From: Sordaria brevicollis
Lineage: Eukaryota > Ascomycota > Sordariomycetes > Sordariales > Sordariaceae
Length of the DNA stretch: 64,000 nucleotides
Direction: 5' to 3'
Assembly: GCA_033439795.1 (NCBI GenBank)
Contig: JAUTDP010000002.1
Span: 2,852,001 to 2,916,000, forward strand
Shown here piece after piece: positions 20,305 to 31,595 of this stretch. The translations under genes were made by a program, and so were the position numbers. The notes below the pieces were generated by a model. That model was not told the origin of the DNA. It ran no database searches and worked only from the letters and a program-made list of their open reading frames with translations. The number at the start of each line of letters is the position of its first letter. The stretch's first letter is position 1.

Positions 20305-21498
20305 GGTCCCAAACGTGTGTTGTCCAATATAAAGGTCGCGAAGCTTAGGACTAGTGATGAAGGTGGTGTTGTTTTCTGTTTTGCTCGATACCATGGTCAT
20401 GGAACTCTTAACAACGGTTGTTTTGTTTTCGGTTTGGGTGGAAGAATTTGATTTCAAGTTACTCTGCGTGGCCCTCGTTAGCCTCAAATTCTGGTCTGAT
20501 CTTTTATTTGGGATATCGATGTGTCACTGTGATATCCCACTTTACCATCTGGTCTATCGGTTTTGTTTGTTCTGGTTTGGGACTCTCATGCCGCCGGGCA
20601 GGCAATCCATGACTGCGAGCTGTGTAACACAGGAAGCGAAGACACGACGCCAAAACATCAAACAGCACGACTTACTCAACCGATTTCAATCCTCACTTGC
20701 TCTTAACAAAACTTTCAACAGATCAGATACCCTTTCCTCACATAAGGTTTGAGCTGGACTGCGGTTGTCAAACCAGCCCACACGCTTCTCTAGAGGTACC
20801 GATCGTACCTTCCATTTCTATATACCTCTGCTGGCCACTCCTCCTGCTCTTTTTCATCCGACCACAACTCCAGACCCGGGCTCGAGAGTCCCACTCTTGA
20901 CTCGGAGCGTCTCGTTGCGATCTCACTGGCCATGGCGCGGCACCCCAAGTTTTGGCAGGCCCAAGTCAAACTCACCTTCCACTGCCAAACGTTCGGGACT
21001 CCCTTGAACTTTTCCGTTGACTGGGCCTACCAGTTTTTACCTTCTGTGGCCGGCGTTTACGTCTACACTCCGCCCTCTACTTTCCCCCGCTTTCCGCAGG
21101 CGCGCGACAACTTTCCTGCACCCTTCCACCCCTCCCCAAGGTTTTCACCACCATCAACCCGCGACTTTCGCTTTACGACCTCAAACTTGATCGCAAACCG
21201 CACCTGGAGGCAGTCTCATTGCTGTTTAAGCGTCAGAGAAGGTACGTTCTACAGAGGGTTCCCTGACTCGATCCCTCCCCTCCTTGTCGCCTACCACCAT
21301 GCCTTCGTTCCATTCGTTTATTTCAATCCTTTGGTCCGCTGCTATCTTGCTTTTGATGATCACCTCGGAACTTGAGCGCCTTGATCTTGATCTTTCTCAC
21401 CCATCTCACTTGAACATCACAATACCCGCCGTCGACGGACTGCCCCAAAAAAATATCGTTCACTTCCTTGTCAGTTTCTCATCGCTAACTCGGTCGCC
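20305..21498. other. Intergenic / leader
   Basis: No conserved coding region. An ATG ORF at 20932-21375 has poor codon choice and is judged to be leader of the next gene. Confidence 0.4.
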
Positions 21499-22362
21499 AT
21501 GAGCAGGAGACCATCAGTCAGTTCCGGGGAACCTGAGCCTAGTGCCCCAGTGCTCCCTGCTGCGCACTCTCTCGCGTCCCCTTCTCAGTCGGCAACTCTT
21601 CCCGAGGGGCTACACGGCGAGAGGTCAAACGGCACGCCGTTAGCTCTTTTGGGTGATAACATCGGTTCGTCCTCGCCAGCCAACGGCCAGCCCAAGGTCG
21701 AACATCCCAAAACCGAAGCAGTCAACAGCTCGGTCAGCTCCCCACCTGATCCCTTCCTTGAGTTTATGACCAAAGCCAAAGAACGTGCTCAAGTTTATTG
21801 CGAGTCGGTAAACCTCAAGTCGCCATCTTCGTCAAAGTCCACTCCCGTCACTCATCCTGCATCCCTTGTCTCCGAGGCAGACAATTCGCTCGCGCAACTT
21901 GAGAACAACAAACCGGCCAATAACAACCACTCTAACGTTGTCAATCACAACCACGACCAGCATAACGAGGCATCAATCCTCGAACTAATCTGGGACCTCG
22001 TTCTGGGATTCATACAAACCTTGGAAACAACACTCCGCACTGTGGTCTTCTTAATCTCGCTTCCCTTTCTCATTGTCAAGCAGACGGCAAGGCAGACGGC
22101 GTCGTGTGGCGAGCTTAGTCTTCGGGCTTTGTATGGGCTTGTTGACATTTGGATTTTCTTCGGAAGCCATTGTTTGGAAACGTTCTGGCTCATCACAAAG
22201 AAAGTGGGCGCCACAGCAAAGACCCTGCGCATCAACGGCAGTGCTTGGGCTCTACAAGTTTTACCATGGAGCAAAAGGTTGACGACAGAACTCCAAAGAG
22301 ACGAGGGTCTCGCTGGTCACTCTTCAGATCAGTCAAAGACGAGCGGTCGTCGTCAGCTGTAA
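21499..22362 (+). CDS. Uncharacterised protein with C-terminal membrane-like segments
   Basis: ATG at 21499, 287 aa in one exon. The N-terminal half is Ser/Pro/Asn-rich and disordered. The C-terminal part (residues about 150-250) has hydrophobic helices (ILELIWDLVLGFIQTLETT, TVVFLISLPFLIV, ALYGLVDIWIFF), suggesting membrane association. No family is recognised. Its last 97 nt overlap the start of the next ORF in another frame. A GTATGG...CAG pair at 22131-22216 would splice this frame in phase into the next ORF, so the two may instead be one gene; that splice would delete two of the hydrophobic segments, which argues against it. Confidence 0.55.
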   Translation: MSRRPSVSSGEPEPSAPVLPAAHSLASPSQSATLPEGLHGERSNGTPLALLGDNIGSSSPANGQPKVEHPKTEAVNSSVSSPPDPFLEFMTKAKERAQVYCESVNLKSPSSSKSTPVTHPASLVSEADNSLAQLENNKPANNNHSNVVNHNHDQHNEASILELIWDLVLGFIQTLETTLRTVVFLISLPFLIVKQTARQTASCGELSLRALYGLVDIWIFFGSHCLETFWLITKKVGATAKTLRINGSAWALQVLPWSKRLTTELQRDEGLAGHSSDQSKTSGRRQL

Positions 22363-24137
22363 AAGTTGATGCCAGCGACACAGCTCAACCAGTCCTTCAC
22401 GACACGCAATCAGTGAGGACAAAGGCTTCCCTGGTCGTGTCTGAAACTGATGCCCACGTGGGATGTACCACCAGTATCTCGTCTCTGACAGGCCGGGCCA
22501 AACAACAAACTAACGAGAACGAACCACCTGCGGGGATCGAAGAGGAAAGAACCACACCAGCATCAACAAAGCAAGGCATTTCTAAATCACGGACCCTTAA
22601 CGTTTTCTCTAGCCTTACCCACACATTTTCGCGGACTTCCTTACTCAGTCATTCTACGGCAAGCTCCCAGGATTTGCAGAACCCATCGGCGACTGCAACG
22701 GCAAAGACTTCCCGCACTTCTCTATCCTCTCGCTTTGGTAAAAAGGCGATGGCCCACGATATCAACACTTCAACTGAGGTTACAGACTCTGTTCCGGCGA
22801 GTGAAGAGGCGTCGCCGGTGCCTCCCATTCATCCTAGATTTGTGTCAACTGCGCAAAACTCGGAATATTGGGCTGGTCGCTTCTCAACTACCCACGACAA
22901 GCTCCTCGACGAGTTACTACAACCTCATAACCTCAAGCTGATCATCGACGCCCACACGATCCAGTCGGAGATTTCTAATGATACTGATGACTCGACATCT
23001 ACCCCCTCGGTACCTCCTGCATCCGCTTTCAATAACCCCTCGACCTCGGTGTACGCCTCCACTCGTATTGTGCCTACCCGAAATTACAACATTGATACGC
23101 CTGCGAAGCGGCTCCCCGACCATGAGCAACTCGGACTTAAGACGACCGAGAACAGACACACACCTTTCTATATGCGAGGCGTGCGAAGAATACCCCATTC
23201 CGCTACTACCGATGCTGTCATGCAGACTCCCAGAAAGTCTAGCACTTATGTTAGTGAACGGAATCCTGCGGTGTACAAGACAGTGCATCATGATGAGTCG
23301 TCATATCAACAGGACCCATCTCCTTCAATGATACCGAGGCGTGTCATTCCCAGATCCGAATCTTCCAGCATTCTTCCCCAGAGGCCCTTGCCGGAAACTC
23401 CTGTGTCCGAATCTTCTACGGTCCTACCCCGTAGGCCTCTTCCCCGCATCCCACACGTTGATTCCGAAGGTGTGATTCACATTTACGCACCGGATAGCGA
23501 CGATAGCTACCCGTCGGAAAGCTTCCGGATGAGGAACACCGATCGCCCGCGGTGGCTCAAGACCGAATCACAGATCCAGGCACAAAAGGAGAGGGAGGCC
23601 ATGCTTCGGAGAGTGACGGTTGCGAATGCGGCTGCTCTTACAGATGACGATGACAGATGTCGCCGCGTCTTCCTTCAACTGGAGGAGTGTTGCACCACTG
23701 ACGAGGCACGCAACTCTTTGCATGTTTTCCAGCAGGCATATGCGAGAAGGCACAACCGAGAGGACCTTCTGCCAAAGGGCGGTACCATGCATGACCCGCG
23801 AACCTTCAGGAACAGCGTTTTTAGCAGGGGTTTGTTTGGGAGTCGCCGCAGTATGGGTTCGCTGCCTCCTCGGTATGGTGGAGATGTCAGCAGGACTGGG
23901 CTCAACGTGGATCTTGGGCAATACCAAAGTGAGGTCCGATCCTGGAAGGCGGAGCGGTCACTTCTTCAGGTGCCGAGACGAGTCTTTTCGCACAACAGAT
24001 CCGTCAGCATGAAGTTTGATGGCCTTGAGCCCAGCTCCAATGGCCATCGACTTGAGAGATATGGTACTGTTCGCGGAGTTCCGGGCAACAACGAGGTCAT
24101 GCAAGGACAATATCAGCATCGCACGGGCTTTATGTGA
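22266..24137 (+). CDS. Large uncharacterised disordered protein
   Basis: The first ATG of the frame is at 22266; 623 aa. Low-compl exity Ser/Thr-rich N-terminus (basic KRRGSRWSLFRSVKDE), then a recognisable Sordariomycete-type block PRFVSTAQNSEYWAGRFST, a Pro/Arg region with PRRPLPRIP-type SH3-ligand-like motifs, and a helical C-terminal block (EREAMLRRVTVANAAALTD, then FQQAYARRHNREDLLP). I know this WAGRF plus C-terminal helix pattern from hypothetical fungal proteins but no function is established. It starts inside the upstream ORF (97-nt overlap, different frame), which is unusual for a nuclear gene; see the alternative splice noted there. Confidence 0.75.
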   Translation: MEQKVDDRTPKRRGSRWSLFRSVKDERSSSAVKVDASDTAQPVLHDTQSVRTKASLVVSETDAHVGCTTSISSLTGRAKQQTNENEPPAGIEEERTTPASTKQGISKSRTLNVFSSLTHTFSRTSLLSHSTASSQDLQNPSATATAKTSRTSLSSRFGKKAMAHDINTSTEVTDSVPASEEASPVPPIHPRFVSTAQNSEYWAGRFSTTHDKLLDELLQPHNLKLIIDAHTIQSEISNDTDDSTSTPSVPPASAFNNPSTSVYASTRIVPTRNYNIDTPAKRLPDHEQLGLKTTENRHTPFYMRGVRRIPHSATTDAVMQTPRKSSTYVSERNPAVYKTVHHDESSYQQDPSPSMIPRRVIPRSESSSILPQRPLPETPVSESSTVLPRRPLPRIPHVDSEGVIHIYAPDSDDSYPSESFRMRNTDRPRWLKTESQIQAQKEREAMLRRVTVANAAALTDDDDRCRRVFLQLEECCTTDEARNSLHVFQQAYARRHNREDLLPKGGTMHDPRTFRNSVFSRGLFGSRRSMGSLPPRYGGDVSRTGLNVDLGQYQSEVRSWKAERSLLQVPRRVFSHNRSVSMKFDGLEPSSNGHRLERYGTVRGVPGNNEVMQGQYQHRTGFM

Positions 24138-25363
24138 GCATGCCCCAAGGCCCTGCGGGTGATGGAAGTTCCCGGCGATGAATGGATCATATCATGGAAC
24201 TGTGTTATGGCTGTACTATTATTGCATTTTCATTGCTTGCTGGACGGAGAGTGCGGGCATTACGGTTTCTTCAAAAGCCAGGAAAGGGCATTAAAAACAT
24301 GGACATGGACAATGGCGTTCGCATATGGCTTCAGGTTCTTATGAACAGGGTCACAGGCATGGTCGGAGTTCAGAGGTTATCTGTTGCATCTTCTCGGCTT
24401 CGAACCTGGTCTGGACAGACGGAACGTGGATAACGATTTTCTTTTTCCTTTCGAGAGAGAAGAGAAAAACCAAGGACAGTGAGCGGCATTAGCATTCGGC
24501 TTCTTATACCCAGGGTAACAGGCAGCATGGTCGGAGTTCACGAGGTTAGGAATTTGATGCATTTTCTCAGCTTCGGACCTGCATTATACGGCTTCTTCAT
24601 ATACCCGGGGCAAGCAAGAGGCATAACTAGGGGCGTTTTAGAGGATTATTTCTGGCATTCTGTATATGCTTCGAACCTCATTATGACAACGTCGTCACAA
24701 ATAGGTGTTAGGTAGTCTTGTAATACTAGTACTTGATGGCAAAATTTCCGAGTGTCCACTGTGAACATGCACTTGAAGTTGAGTGTCACGAACTCGATGC
24801 TTGGCTGATGATTTGTAATGGACGCTGTTTACTTGTCTCTAACTGTCGTTGACGGCATTAGTATAGAAGGAGGTGAGATGTTGTTACGACGTGTTTAATG
24901 ACCGAGCGCACCCTTTCCAATCTTTTCCCCAGCCTCATGCTAACGGGCCACATTATCATTGAACGGGGTGCACTTGTATATAGGTACTTTTAATCATTAT
25001 ATTGATTTATCACATTACTTCTTGGAAGACTGATTCTCGAATATCGCCTGTCCTTCTAACAGTATGTTTCCTTTTATATCCCGAATCTTGTCGCCAAACT
25101 GGTAGTCGCATGAAGCCAAACCGCCTGCCCATCCAAGCCATAACTCCTTTTTAGATGCAAATCTAGACCCTCATCCATAGAGGTATATAATCGAGTCAAT
25201 GATAAGACTACGTCTCTCCGTCTCACTTCCATTCGTCTAGTAGTCTTAACCAGGACATCACCCCATTGTGACACTCGGCGGTAATTCAGTCCGCCATGAC
25301 CTCCTCCAATCTCGTGCCGTACGGCCTGACGTGCTCCCTGGGAGTACCTTAGTATTCCTGCCT
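24138..25363. other. Convergent intergenic region with degenerate repeats
   Basis: Separates the convergent 3' ends of the large disordered protein and TFB2. Holds an imperfect repeat described separately; otherwise nothing. Confidence 0.5.
24329..24581. repeat. Imperfect direct repeat, two copies
   Basis: About 80 bp at 24329-24408 recurs at 24498-24581, sharing stretches such as CAGGCA(GC)ATGGTCGGAGTTCA and CTTCGRACCTG. A third, more degenerate copy may lie near 24589-24675. Confidence 0.6.
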
Positions 25364-26927
25364 CTATTCTCCCTTCTTCCGACTCTTCAAATAATCCCTC
25401 AACTGCTCATGCTTGCTTGCAAAGAACAACTGCCTCTTATCATTCTTCCACACCAAGACACCAATCTCCTCTGCATATCTCGAGAGGGCTGCATACTCTT
25501 CCGTGCTCTCAAAGTCTTTGAACAGGAATCCGGCAGTGGTTTGCATACGCTCGTTCTCTAGCTGCCAGAGTCGGATCTGGTCTACTACTGTTGGTGGGAG
25601 GACTGGTTTACCCGTAACGGTGGATTCGCGCACCATTTGCTGATGGGCGTGTGCGTGTAGGTACGAGATGATTTGGTCGGCTGTGATGCCGAAGCCGATG
25701 GCTTGGCGGATTGAGTCGCGCGTTAAGCGGCCTGAGACCATGTTTGGAAACCGCATGTTGAGCTGGCAGAAGAGCGCCAGGACGGCGATTTGTAGGGGGG
25801 AGGTGGTGTAGGCGTAGATGCGGTAGTTGGTTTCGATGATGATGCCCTTTGCTGTTGTGGTTTTATCGGCGGGGCCACCACTTGTGCTGGTCGTGGTGCC
25901 TGGCTCGCCCGAGGGATTAGCTGTCGCGGCGGTAAAGGCGGACGAAACGGTGCGCAGGGCTGAGGCGGTGCTGGTCAAGGTGGTCGCCAGGCGGGTAGGG
26001 AAGAACTGCCGCGTGTCGCGTGGGAAGTAGATCAGTCCGAAGTCGACGAGGGAGGGAAGCATGTTCCTCCGCGTCTCGGTTAGGGCTGATGTGTCGTAGG
26101 CGGTGCCGAGCTCGAGCGAGGAGAGCATGAAGAGGAAGGAGAGCATGTCGATGCTGTCCATGCCGGAGTCGGCCGCATGGTCGGCTGCTTCGAGCCAGAG
26201 CAGAAGCAAGGTCCATACTTGGGCGTTGGACTCTTGGAGAAGGAAAGTGAAACCGGCTTGCGTGATGCCGATTCCTGTCCGGGTATCGGGCCGGCGTTCG
26301 ACGAGGCGGCCGGCTAGGAGAAGTTCCTTAACGCTCGCCTTAGGACCACTCACCCCTTCTGAACTGCTATGGACTCCGAGACTGTTGACGACGTAGTGGA
26401 GGATGTCGTCCCACTTCTTTCGCGCGTACTTGTCGAGGTAGCCGATGTCGATGGTCGGATCGACGGGGAGAGAACTGGGTACGCCAAAGCTGCCATCTTC
26501 GCCGCCACCCTCGAAGGCTAGTTGTAGGCCCTTCTTGAAGCTTGATGTGATTTGGATTTCTTGCTGACGGTCCTTGCCTGGTGGTGAGACTTGGAGGATA
26601 TGGAGGGATCGAAGAGCGGCAATGGTGCGATCGCGGTGTATCTTGCCACCGGCCTCTGGAGGGAACCATATGTCGAGGGATGTGAGAGGGAACGGGTCGG
26701 GCATATAGAGTAGGCCACGGACAATAACCTTAGCTATCAAGGGAACAAAAGAAGTTAGCTTGAGGCCATGGACTCGGTGTCAAGACGAGGAACAACCACA
26801 CACCGTGATAAGAAAGCATGCGGCGGAAGATAGCTAGGGCTGTTGCTGGTGACTGGTAGAGCCTCCTAAAAGCTGTTCCAGGCAGCTTCTCCAGGTACTC
26901 CAGGAGCTGTTGTCCGCCTAATGACAT
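25364..26927 (-). CDS. TFB2: TFIIH core subunit TFB2 (p52)
   Basis: Exons 26927..26804 and 26733..25364; intron 26734-26803 (GTGTGT, GCTAAC, ATAG; phase 1); 497 aa. Tfb2/p52 anchors and stimulates the XPB/Ssl2 ATPase in TFIIH, acting in RNA polymerase II initiation and nucleotide excision repair. Family blocks are present: LLEYLEKLPGTAFRRLYQSP at the N-terminus, KVIVRGLLYMPDPFPL, WLEAADHAADSGMDSIDMLSF-type middle, and a C-terminal domain (GFLFKDFESTEEYAAL ... LVWKNDKRQLFFA) that binds Tfb5. Length fits yeast (513) and human (462). A Thr/Ser/Gly-rich insertion separates middle and C-terminal parts. It is divergent from the thioesterase gene, sharing an 800-bp upstream region. Confidence 0.96.
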
Positions 26928-27734
26928 GATGGGCAGACGTGGCGGGCACGGCGGGCACGGCGGGCCGCTTATACAAATTCGTTCTATCTATGCGACTGTC
27001 GGGGTCAAATATCCAGTCGGTTATGGCGTGAATATGATACGTCGAGGTGATCGAACTCGGATAGCTCTGAGAGAGGATCGCGGTATGACGCTGTTGGTGT
27101 AGAACAATGTTGGTCGAAATATGGGTATCGAAACAGCTTTGGGTTGGAGATAGTCCTGGAAAATCGCAATTGATGGAGAGCCCAAAAATATGGTCGACAC
27201 CTAGTGATTGGTATAATTATGGTGCAACTTTCGCATTCGTAAAAAAAAAGTTTGAAGTCGCAAAAGGACGGGAAGACCTTGAAGGTTGCCAAATGCGATT
27301 CACGGTTCGATGATCACTGCAATGCGCTGTACGCGTCGAACGATCATCCAATTGCCTGCCCCGTAGCTGCCCTTGAGGTTGCAGCCCCAGGTTGTCCTCC
27401 GTGAGTGGACCCATACATGACATGGAGCCCTCGTGGCAGGCACTAGAGGTACCGTTCCCCGACCTCTACTGTAGCCCCAGGGTAGGTAGGTATCACGACG
27501 TCACTGTTCCCACGTTGGCCGCCCACCGGGCCTTCCGCTCGGCAGCCCCCAAAGCCACTGTAACTCGGGTGCTGATTTCCGGCGTTCAGCACCCGCACCC
27601 GACCAGTTTCGGCTCAGTTTCGTCCGATGTCTTAACAATTGCATCTCAGACCGCGGTGTCTCCTGCATCCTGCATTGCATCGTCTCCAACATCGCTTTCT
27701 CCAAATTCGAGGTCAATAGCAACAAAGAGGGAAA
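26928..27734. other. Divergent promoter region, TFB2 / thioesterase
   Basis: Contains a small GGCGGGCAC tandem repeat at about 26939-26967 next to the TFB2 start. No gene is supported. Confidence 0.5.
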
Positions 27735-28603
27735 ATGGCACCCAAACTTCCCCCAGCGAGATTTGTGAGATCGGTAAGTTTTCAGCTTCACTTTTCCTAG
27801 CTGCGTTGACCAATTCACTTACAATGTCGTGTAACAGGTCCTGAAGTCTTTCATGGCCGAGTCCGGCCTTGAGCCGAGGTAAGTGATACAATTACCAACT
27901 TCTACAATATGAAAGACAGGTAAACATCAAGACTAACAGTGTTAACAGACTTTTTGGACCTCATGTAAGCTGAAAACACTGCATATTTTGCATGGATTCC
28001 TACTGCAAACGCGTCGTTAACATGACCGAACTATGTAGCTCCGAGTCACCAATGCCATCGAGGGCAAAGTCGATTTCGAGCTCGACATCACCAAGGACCA
28101 CACCAACCGTCTGAAGATCATCCACGGCGGTACTATTGCCAGCATGGTTGACCTTGGTGGATCTCTGGCTGTGGCTTCAAAGGGACTCTATGCCACTGGT
28201 GTGTCGACGGATCTGAACGGTATGTTTTCTTGCTTGCCATCAGAGATAATGTCTGGCTTCTTGTCTGAGCATTTGCTGACATGCGCATGTCTGTGATTTC
28301 AGTCACCTACCTTAGTAGCGGTGGGAAAGTAGGCGAAAAGATCTCCGGAACCGCTGTGTGTGAGAAGAGTACGTCTTCTCCCCCTTCCGCGCTTCTATGT
28401 TGACCTTCCTAACCAACGAATAACCCAAAACAGTCGGCAAAACCCTCGCCTACACGACTGTCACCTTCCGCAACCAAAAGGGCGAGCTCTGTGCCCGTGG
28501 TAGTCATACCAAGTATGTCACCAACGCCTGGAACTCCCAAAAGGGAGCCGAGCTCTTCGAGCCTCCCGAGGGAGTTGTGATTGCTGAGGATGACGTGGAA
28601 TGA
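27735..28603 (+). CDS. Acyl-CoA thioesterase, PaaI/ACOT13-like hotdog fold
   Basis: Six exons: 27735..27773, 27838..27878, 27949..27964, 28039..28219, 28303..28368, 28434..28603; 170 aa. Exon 3 is only 16 nt, flanked by GTAAGT-type signals, and keeps frame. The hotdog signature is NRLKIIHGGTIASMVDLGGS: the HGG loop binds the CoA thioester and the downstream Asp (VDLGG) is the usual catalytic acid. The second strand pair (VTYLSSGGKVGEKISG, then GKTLAYTTVTFRNQKGEL) is typical. Members hydrolyse acyl-CoA esters, often in mitochondria; the basic, acid-free N-terminus (PKLPPARFVRS) fits a weak mitochondrial signal but this is inference. Substrate is unknown. Confidence 0.93.
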
Positions 28604-29095
28604 AGTACATGAAGCCAGGTGGAGGATAATTGGGTGCGTATAGATAATGTATTTACCCTAAGATTTGCTAACCTCGAGTGAGCGAGCGAGCGATGCATCG
28701 TCTCTGCGTTTTATTCACTCTGGAGCACATAGATGTTCATGATAGAATCAGGGAAAGGAACTAAGCTGGCACAAACACACCTATTGGAAGTCAGCTTGCG
28801 AGCCAGATATTTTGACAGAAGTCGGTAGATGGCTTGGATGGCATTTTCATATTTTTGAGCCGGGAATCCTGGCTACCTGAAACTGCCTATGTTGCGGACT
28901 CAGGGGCCCAACTCCATTCCCAAGCCTTCTTCTGACGGCCTCTTATGCCTAGAGGTGTACCGTAGGTTTACGCAGTGCAGAAATCTGCCTGCGTAACATC
29001 ATCATGCGAAACTCTTGAAGTCGATAACTTTTATGCACGTTTCCTTCGAGATCGTAGCGAAACATTGGCATACCAGATGCCAACTTCGTTGTCGT
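28604..29095. other. Convergent intergenic region
   Basis: 3' flanks of the thioesterase and the REEP-family gene. Nothing else is seen. Confidence 0.4.
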
Positions 29096-30458
29096 CTACT
29101 TCTCAACCCCGGTGCTCTTACCAGCAGTTCCCTCCGAACCACCGCCGCCCCAGCCAAACCAACCGCTGCTTCCCTGAGTATTCGGCGCCGGCCTGTGCCT
29201 GACCCTCCTGCCATTATCATCCATAATCTCCTCCTCGCCGCTCTCGGCCTCGAGCTTCTCAAAGTCCACCTCAGACCGGTTGCGGCTCAGTCCACTACTA
29301 CCCTCTCCGCTGACGCTGCTGTGTCCGCTCATAGAACGCGAGTTTCTGCCGCTGCGCGATCCCTGCCAAGGGTTGCCACCAGAAGTAAGTCCAACATCGG
29401 CGCCGTCGAAGCTGAAGCCGGGCACACCGCTACCGCTCGCCTGCTGGTTGTTAAGCTGAGACGCCTCACGGTCGAGCGCATTAAGAACCGTGTTGAGACG
29501 CTCGCGCTGGGCTTCGATGAAGGACATGCGCGCGCCCACGCCGCGAATGCTGTCGGGGATGAGGCTAGAAGCACCCCCGGCTCCGGTACCCGGGGTGGGG
29601 GTGACATCGCGGTCGTACTGGTTGCCACCGGCTGAACCCTTGGAGTAAGCGTTACTGGCGGCGCTTACGGCCGAAGACAAGAAGCTATAGAAGTCGCTGC
29701 CGAGGGCGCCGCCCGCGGCGTTGTTAGCGCCACCAGGGCGAGCAGCCGGCAGGTTAAAGCGGGCTAGGAGAGACTGAGTGTAAGATTGCGCATTCTGGGC
29801 GCCTCCAGCGCCAGCACCGTAGGAGGCCGCGGCGGGCTCGGGCGGCGAAGGAGGCATGCCGAGAACCTGGGTCTTGACGTATTCGATGGCTTGCTTGAGG
29901 TAGGCGAGACCGGCGGCCTTGAGACGCTCGTGCGCCGAGGCGATGAAGTCCTCGATTTGGCCCTCGTTGGCCTCCAGCCAAGGGTCGATATGGGTCTGGT
30001 AGATGATGCGCGCGCCCTGGGTTTGGGGGAGGACTAGGTAGAGGAGGAACAGGAAGCGGGCGAAGGCGTAGAAAGGGATCCTGGCGCAAGAGAAATATGT
30101 TAGAGGGTTGCTGGAATCGCGGGTGATGATGATGATCGCTTTAGCGCAACTTACCACACCAGGAACCAACCAATCCAGGATTCAACGAGGACGATGAAGG
30201 AGATGACGACCCAGTACATGAGCCATGGTGTCAACTGCGCAGGATCTGAGCTCTTGAGAGCTTTGTAACTGGCGTAAACGGGAAAGAGGAAGGAGGCAAC
30301 GGAGCTATTTCGCGATACATCTTGTGTTAGTTGACAGTCGCATCGAACGCTGAGCTGGTGGGGCAGCGCATGGCAAGCAACACAAGCTTGCTGCCCAGCG
30401 CAAAGCTGTGCCCGGAAGACCTAACGTACGAGAGAAGGTTGGGCAAGATGTCGAACAT
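29096..30458 (-). CDS. REEP/Yop1/HVA22-family ER membrane protein, long form
   Basis: Exons 30458..30430, 30304..30155, 30080..29096; introns phase 2 (GTACGT) and phase 2 (GTAAGT); 387 aa. The first about 110 residues are a TB2/DP1/HVA22 domain: SFLFPVYASYKAL, then LTPWLMYWVVISFIVLVESW, IPFYAFARFLFLLYLVLPQT and a C-terminal HIDPWLEANEGQI. These hairpins wedge into the cytosolic ER leaflet and shape tubules. Unlike short Yop1 (about 170 aa), it carries about 270 extra residues: a helix, Ala/Gly-rich linkers, a coiled helix (SFIEAQRERLNTVLNALD), Ser-rich stretches and an acidic end (EKLEAESGEEE). This long type is known in filamentous fungi beside short Yop1, so it is probably a paralogue of it. 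Function of the tail is unknown. Confidence 0.92.
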
Positions 30459-31595
30459 GTTGACAGCAGGCTTTGTTCCCGGTGATACCGGGAAACGTGA
30501 GCTTGTGGGAATACCAAGTGGTTGTGTCGGCGAGTCAAGTCTCCTTCAACTTGGTGAGGGTCGCTAGTACTGTCGTTAAGGGTTGGGACCCAAAGTTGGG
30601 CTCGATATGCGGTCAACGAATATTCGAGTCCTGCACGGCACGGAGACTGAAAGGAAACAAAGGAAGAGGAGAGACGTTGAAGTCGAGGTCGAGGCGACTC
30701 GATAGGAATGTTGGTTTATTTCGATGATGAAGAAATGGAGAATATGTGCATGGGCGAAGCAGGTCTTTGTTGTGTAGCTGCTTCAGATGTTCGTATGATG
30801 AATGAGGTAATAGGCTGTGAATAAGCCAACGCAAAGTCTCCATCAGCAGATGTGGAAACCCCGTCATCAACGCAAGGCTACTGTGTCGGTAGGTCCTCTT
30901 TGGAGGCGAAGAGAGGGCGGCACGGTGACGGGAGGCACGGGGTCCGGCCAGCTGAGAGCCCAAGCCTGCCGCTGGGGTAACACACCTGGCTGCCGTTTGC
31001 TGGATCGGAAGCCATGAAAGCGGAATTGACCTGCTGATGCCCAATCGATCGGGAGTTTCAAGACAAACGGACAGCGAAGAGCTCCAGGGGTAACACCGCC
31101 AAAGAGCCCCGAAAGGGTTCCCCTCATTCTACGATAAGAGACGATAAGGCCGAATCAGCCCCACCATTGCACCATTGCCCCACGTTTCACCCCGGATTTG
31201 CAAGAGTTACGGTCAGAGTGGAGCCAAGACTTTTGATGTCAGAATCTCTGATGGCATTTTCATCCGCTTTTCCGTCTTTTCACCTCTATTCAACCTCTTT
31301 GCCACAACACCAATATGGCTGTTCTATATCAGCTAAACTCTCCGTTGCCTCGCTCGTTGCATCTCTATATTGACATGGATATAATTTTCATGCCTCCATT
31401 CTCCAAGCATGACCTGAACCTCGAGGGCGGTCATTATTGACTCGCGGTGTCTACTTAAAGCTTTGTTCTCAGAAAGAAACCATTCTCTTAAGTACCAATT
31501 CTCTTCTTCTCTGACCTTCCGAGTTTGGCTAGACTATAGAGCAACATGTTGTTCCCCAGTCATTAGCAAAGATTATCTTCATTGTGTATACCGAA
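30459..31595. other. Intergenic
   Basis: 5' region of the REEP-family gene. No other feature is supported. Confidence 0.4.

Noticed and set aside
20932..21375. 147-aa ORF before the overlapping ORF pair
   Set aside because: Pro/Phe/Ser-rich, pyrimidine-driven composition typical of a leader; no family.
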